A stretch of DNA of 7,637 bases, taken from positions 1 through 7,637 of the forward strand of contig JBARAD010000181.1 in NCBI GenBank assembly GCA_049791675.1. Reading direction: 5' to 3'. The notes under the pieces are model-generated. The model was not told the origin of the DNA and did no database searches. It saw only the letters and a list, made by a program, of their open reading frames with translations. Positions within the stretch are counted from its first letter, which is position 1, and each line of letters begins with the position of its first letter. A program made the position numbers and the translations under genes. Positions 6,351 to 7,637 of the stretch are shown here, one piece after another. This stretch comes from Chryseosolibacter sp049791675 (GTDB lineage Bacteria; Bacteroidota; Bacteroidia; Cytophagales; Cyclobacteriaceae).

Positions 6351-6639
6351 TCAACGATAACTTAATACTTCCACTTCCGGCACCGGACCAACAGTTCCAT
6401 TCAGGTAAAGATGATTGCCGTAACCCAGGTCCTGCGCAACAACTATATTCCATCCATTTCTGTAAACACAAGCCTTGGTGGCAAATTGCCCGGGCCGGCT
6501 GCGGGATAACGTACAAGCTTTCATTCCCTAAAGGCAGCGATGACCAATCCGGTTGACGTACTGCGGGACGAGTAATCTTTTTATCACAAAAATCAGCCTG
6601 TACGTCACTCAGATTTGGAAATCTTAAAAGTATTGACCA
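6351..6639 (-). pseudogene. Possible decayed protein-coding remnant with one frame break
   Basis: Two overlapping minus-strand frames each read like ordinary protein. Downward from 6639 one frame gives FPNLSDVQADFCDKKITRP, then VRQPDWSSLPLGNESLYVIP. From about 6480 the neighbouring frame gives ACVYRNGWNIVVAQDLGYGN, then HLYLNGTVGPVPEVEVLSYR and a TGA at 6351-6353. Dropping one base near 6475-6490 joins them into about 95 codons. There is a TAG at 6640-6642 and no good ATG in the first frame, so the 5' end is missing. I do not recognise the family. The alternatives are an intact 57-residue ORF from ATG 6524 to 6351, or non-coding DNA that happens to be open. It is the only content I can offer for 6294-6648. 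Confidence 0.3.
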
Positions 6640-6648
6640 CTATTGTAC

Positions 6649-6668
6649 TGTATTAGTAACGTAATACA
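6649..6668. promoter_or_regulatory. Palindromic operator candidate upstream of the ABC ATPase gene
   Basis: TGTATTA (6649-6655) and TAATACA (6662-6668) are perfect 7-bp arms around GTAACG, ending 14 bases before the ATPase ATG. A TTGACC at 6633-6638 could be the upstream promoter element, which would place the dyad over the core promoter as for a repressor. GntR regulators of the YtrA type often accompany small YtrB-like ABC operons and bind dyads of this size; that assignment is inference, since no regulator gene is in view. Confidence 0.5.
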
Positions 6669-6682
6669 CTAAATCAGTTAAC

Positions 6683-7513
6683 ATGGTTAATATCAAGGGG
6701 TTGACATTCACCTACGGCAGAAAACAGCGCACCCTTTTCCAGGATCTGGATTGTGAGCTCCAACCAGGAAGCATCGTGGGGCTACTTGGCAAGAACGGCG
6801 CGGGCAAGACAACTTTGTTGAAACTCATGATCGGACTGCTTCGTCCCACTGAAGGAGTAGTGAGCATTATGGGGTATCAACCTGCAGCGAGACAGCCGTC
6901 ACTTCTTCAGGATATTTACTTCCTGCCCGAGGAGTTCTATCATCCGAGCATTTCGATCAACCAGTATGTAAGAGCGAATTCAGGATTCTATCCGCGGTTC
7001 GACAAAGAACTGCTTTACCGTTTAATCAATGACTTCGAGCTTCCTGAAGGAAAAAGCTTGCATCAGCTTTCTTACGGGCAGAAAAAGAAGTTCCTGATCT
7101 CATTCGCGCTATCGACAAGGTGCAGGCTACTGATTCTGGATGAACCCACCAACGGACTGGATATACCATCGAAATCAATTTTCAGGCGGGTGATGGCGGG
7201 TTCGCTGAATGAAGACCAACTGGTGATCATCTCCACCCATCAGGTCCGGGATGTAGAGAACCTTATTGACAGGGTGCTGATGCTGGAAAAAGGAAGGTTT
7301 GTGATGCAGAAAAACATCTATGATATCGCTTCAAAGCTTCATTTTACCACTGCGTCTTCAGCGGATGCGGAAAACATCCTGTATCGCGAGATGGTCCCGG
7401 GTGGTTACAAGGTGATCACGCCGCAGAAAGACGGCAGCTCTTCTGTTGACATCGAGTTATTGTTTAATGCTATTTCCAACGGCACCGAAAAAGTAAAGGA
7501 TTATGTCAAATAA
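6683..7513 (+). CDS. ABC transporter ATP-binding protein (ABC-2/YtrB-like)
   Basis: A 276-residue cytoplasmic ATPase that would power a membrane partner; the substrate is unknown. A-loop Y11, Walker A GKNGAGKT at 36-43, signature LSYGQ at 128-132 (Y in place of the usual G), Walker B RLLILDEP at 147-154, D-loop NGLD at 156-159 and H-loop H185 are all present. The Q-loop position reads LPEE (80-83), with Glu where Gln is usual, as in many ABC-2-type exporter ATPases. Residues after about 205 form a C-terminal extension typical of this class. The ATG is the first start after an in-frame TAA at 6662-6664 and lacks a clear Shine-Dalgarno sequence, and its leader is short. The gene's last 11 bases overlap the next gene, so the two are cotranscribed and probably coupled. 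Expression is likely controlled through the palindrome just upstream. Confidence 0.95.
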   Translation: MVNIKGLTFTYGRKQRTLFQDLDCELQPGSIVGLLGKNGAGKTTLLKLMIGLLRPTEGVVSIMGYQPAARQPSLLQDIYFLPEEFYHPSISINQYVRANSGFYPRFDKELLYRLINDFELPEGKSLHQLSYGQKKKFLISFALSTRCRLLILDEPTNGLDIPSKSIFRRVMAGSLNEDQLVIISTHQVRDVENLIDRVLMLEKGRFVMQKNIYDIASKLHFTTASSADAENILYREMVPGGYKVITPQKDGSSSVDIELLFNAISNGTEKVKDYVK

Positions 7514-7637
7514 TATATTCAGCGGCAGGCGATTCGCCATGCTGTGCAGGCAGCATTTAATACACAATACAAACTTCCTGCTATTATCGATGGTGGCTTA
7601 CATCGGGGTGGTCTTTATTGTCTTGTCCGTTATACAG
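7503..7637 (+). CDS. N-terminus of membrane protein, likely permease partner of the ATPase (cut by window edge)
   Basis: The frame opens at ATG 7503, inside the last codons of the ATPase gene, and stays open for 45 codons to the window edge. It starts MSNNIFSGRRFAMLCRQH, a short basic cytoplasmic segment, followed by a hydrophobic stretch FLLLSMVAYIGVVFIVLSVI (about 25-44) that reads as a first transmembrane helix. Position, overlap and topology fit the permease of a two-gene ABC operon. The visible part is too short to name a family. Confidence 0.75.
   Translation, partial: MSNNIFSGRRFAMLCRQHLIHNTNFLLLSMVAYIGVVFIVLSVIQ

Noticed and set aside
6319..6516. 65-residue minus-strand ORF starting at TTG 6516
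   Set aside because: Only its first part looks protein-like; after about 6480 the better reading moves to the neighbouring frame, so I treat it as part of a possible broken gene.

Overview
The window looks like chromosomal DNA of a member of the Bacteroidota, probably from the Cytophagia/Chitinophagia side. This rests on gene content: a PadR regulator translationally coupled to an FtsX/MacB-type permease with a cytoplasmic prefix domain, a soluble CheB-CheR-PAS-histidine kinase fusion, an Rcp1-like receiver, and weak or absent Shine-Dalgarno sequences. The genus cannot be fixed from the sequence alone. I saw no tRNA, rRNA, CRISPR array, insertion sequence or phage gene.

Left block (1-2188, minus strand): padR and a large ABC permease overlap by ATGA, and the permease runs off the left edge after 619 codons. 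No ATPase gene is beside it inside the window. The divergent gap 2189-2481 holds an AT-rich likely promoter region near padR. It also holds, on the plus strand just ahead of the next gene, an intrinsic-terminator-like hairpin with a T tract. A 7-bp alternative pairing could prevent that hairpin, so this is a candidate transcription attenuator.

Centre (2482-6228): a 1109-residue soluble protein joins CheB methylesterase, CheR methyltransferase, a PAS-like region, a coiled coil of seven in-register EE-hydrophobic heptads, a second PAS domain and a histidine kinase. All expected catalytic residues are present. It has no receiver or membrane segment. A convergent gene encodes a single-domain response regulator, the obvious candidate phosphoacceptor, and the two genes meet at a hairpin. 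This block is visibly more AT-rich than its flanks in sampled lines. It may be an acquired two-gene signalling module whose input is unknown.

Right block (6229-7637): two back-to-back GC-rich inverted repeats lie directly upstream of the receiver gene. Next come about 290 bases that read like a decayed minus-strand gene with one frame break. Then a 7-bp-arm palindrome, an operator candidate, precedes an ABC ATPase gene, which overlaps the start of a membrane protein gene that runs off the right edge. The ATPase and membrane protein probably form one ABC-2/YtrB-like exporter under local repressor control; the repressor is not in the window.
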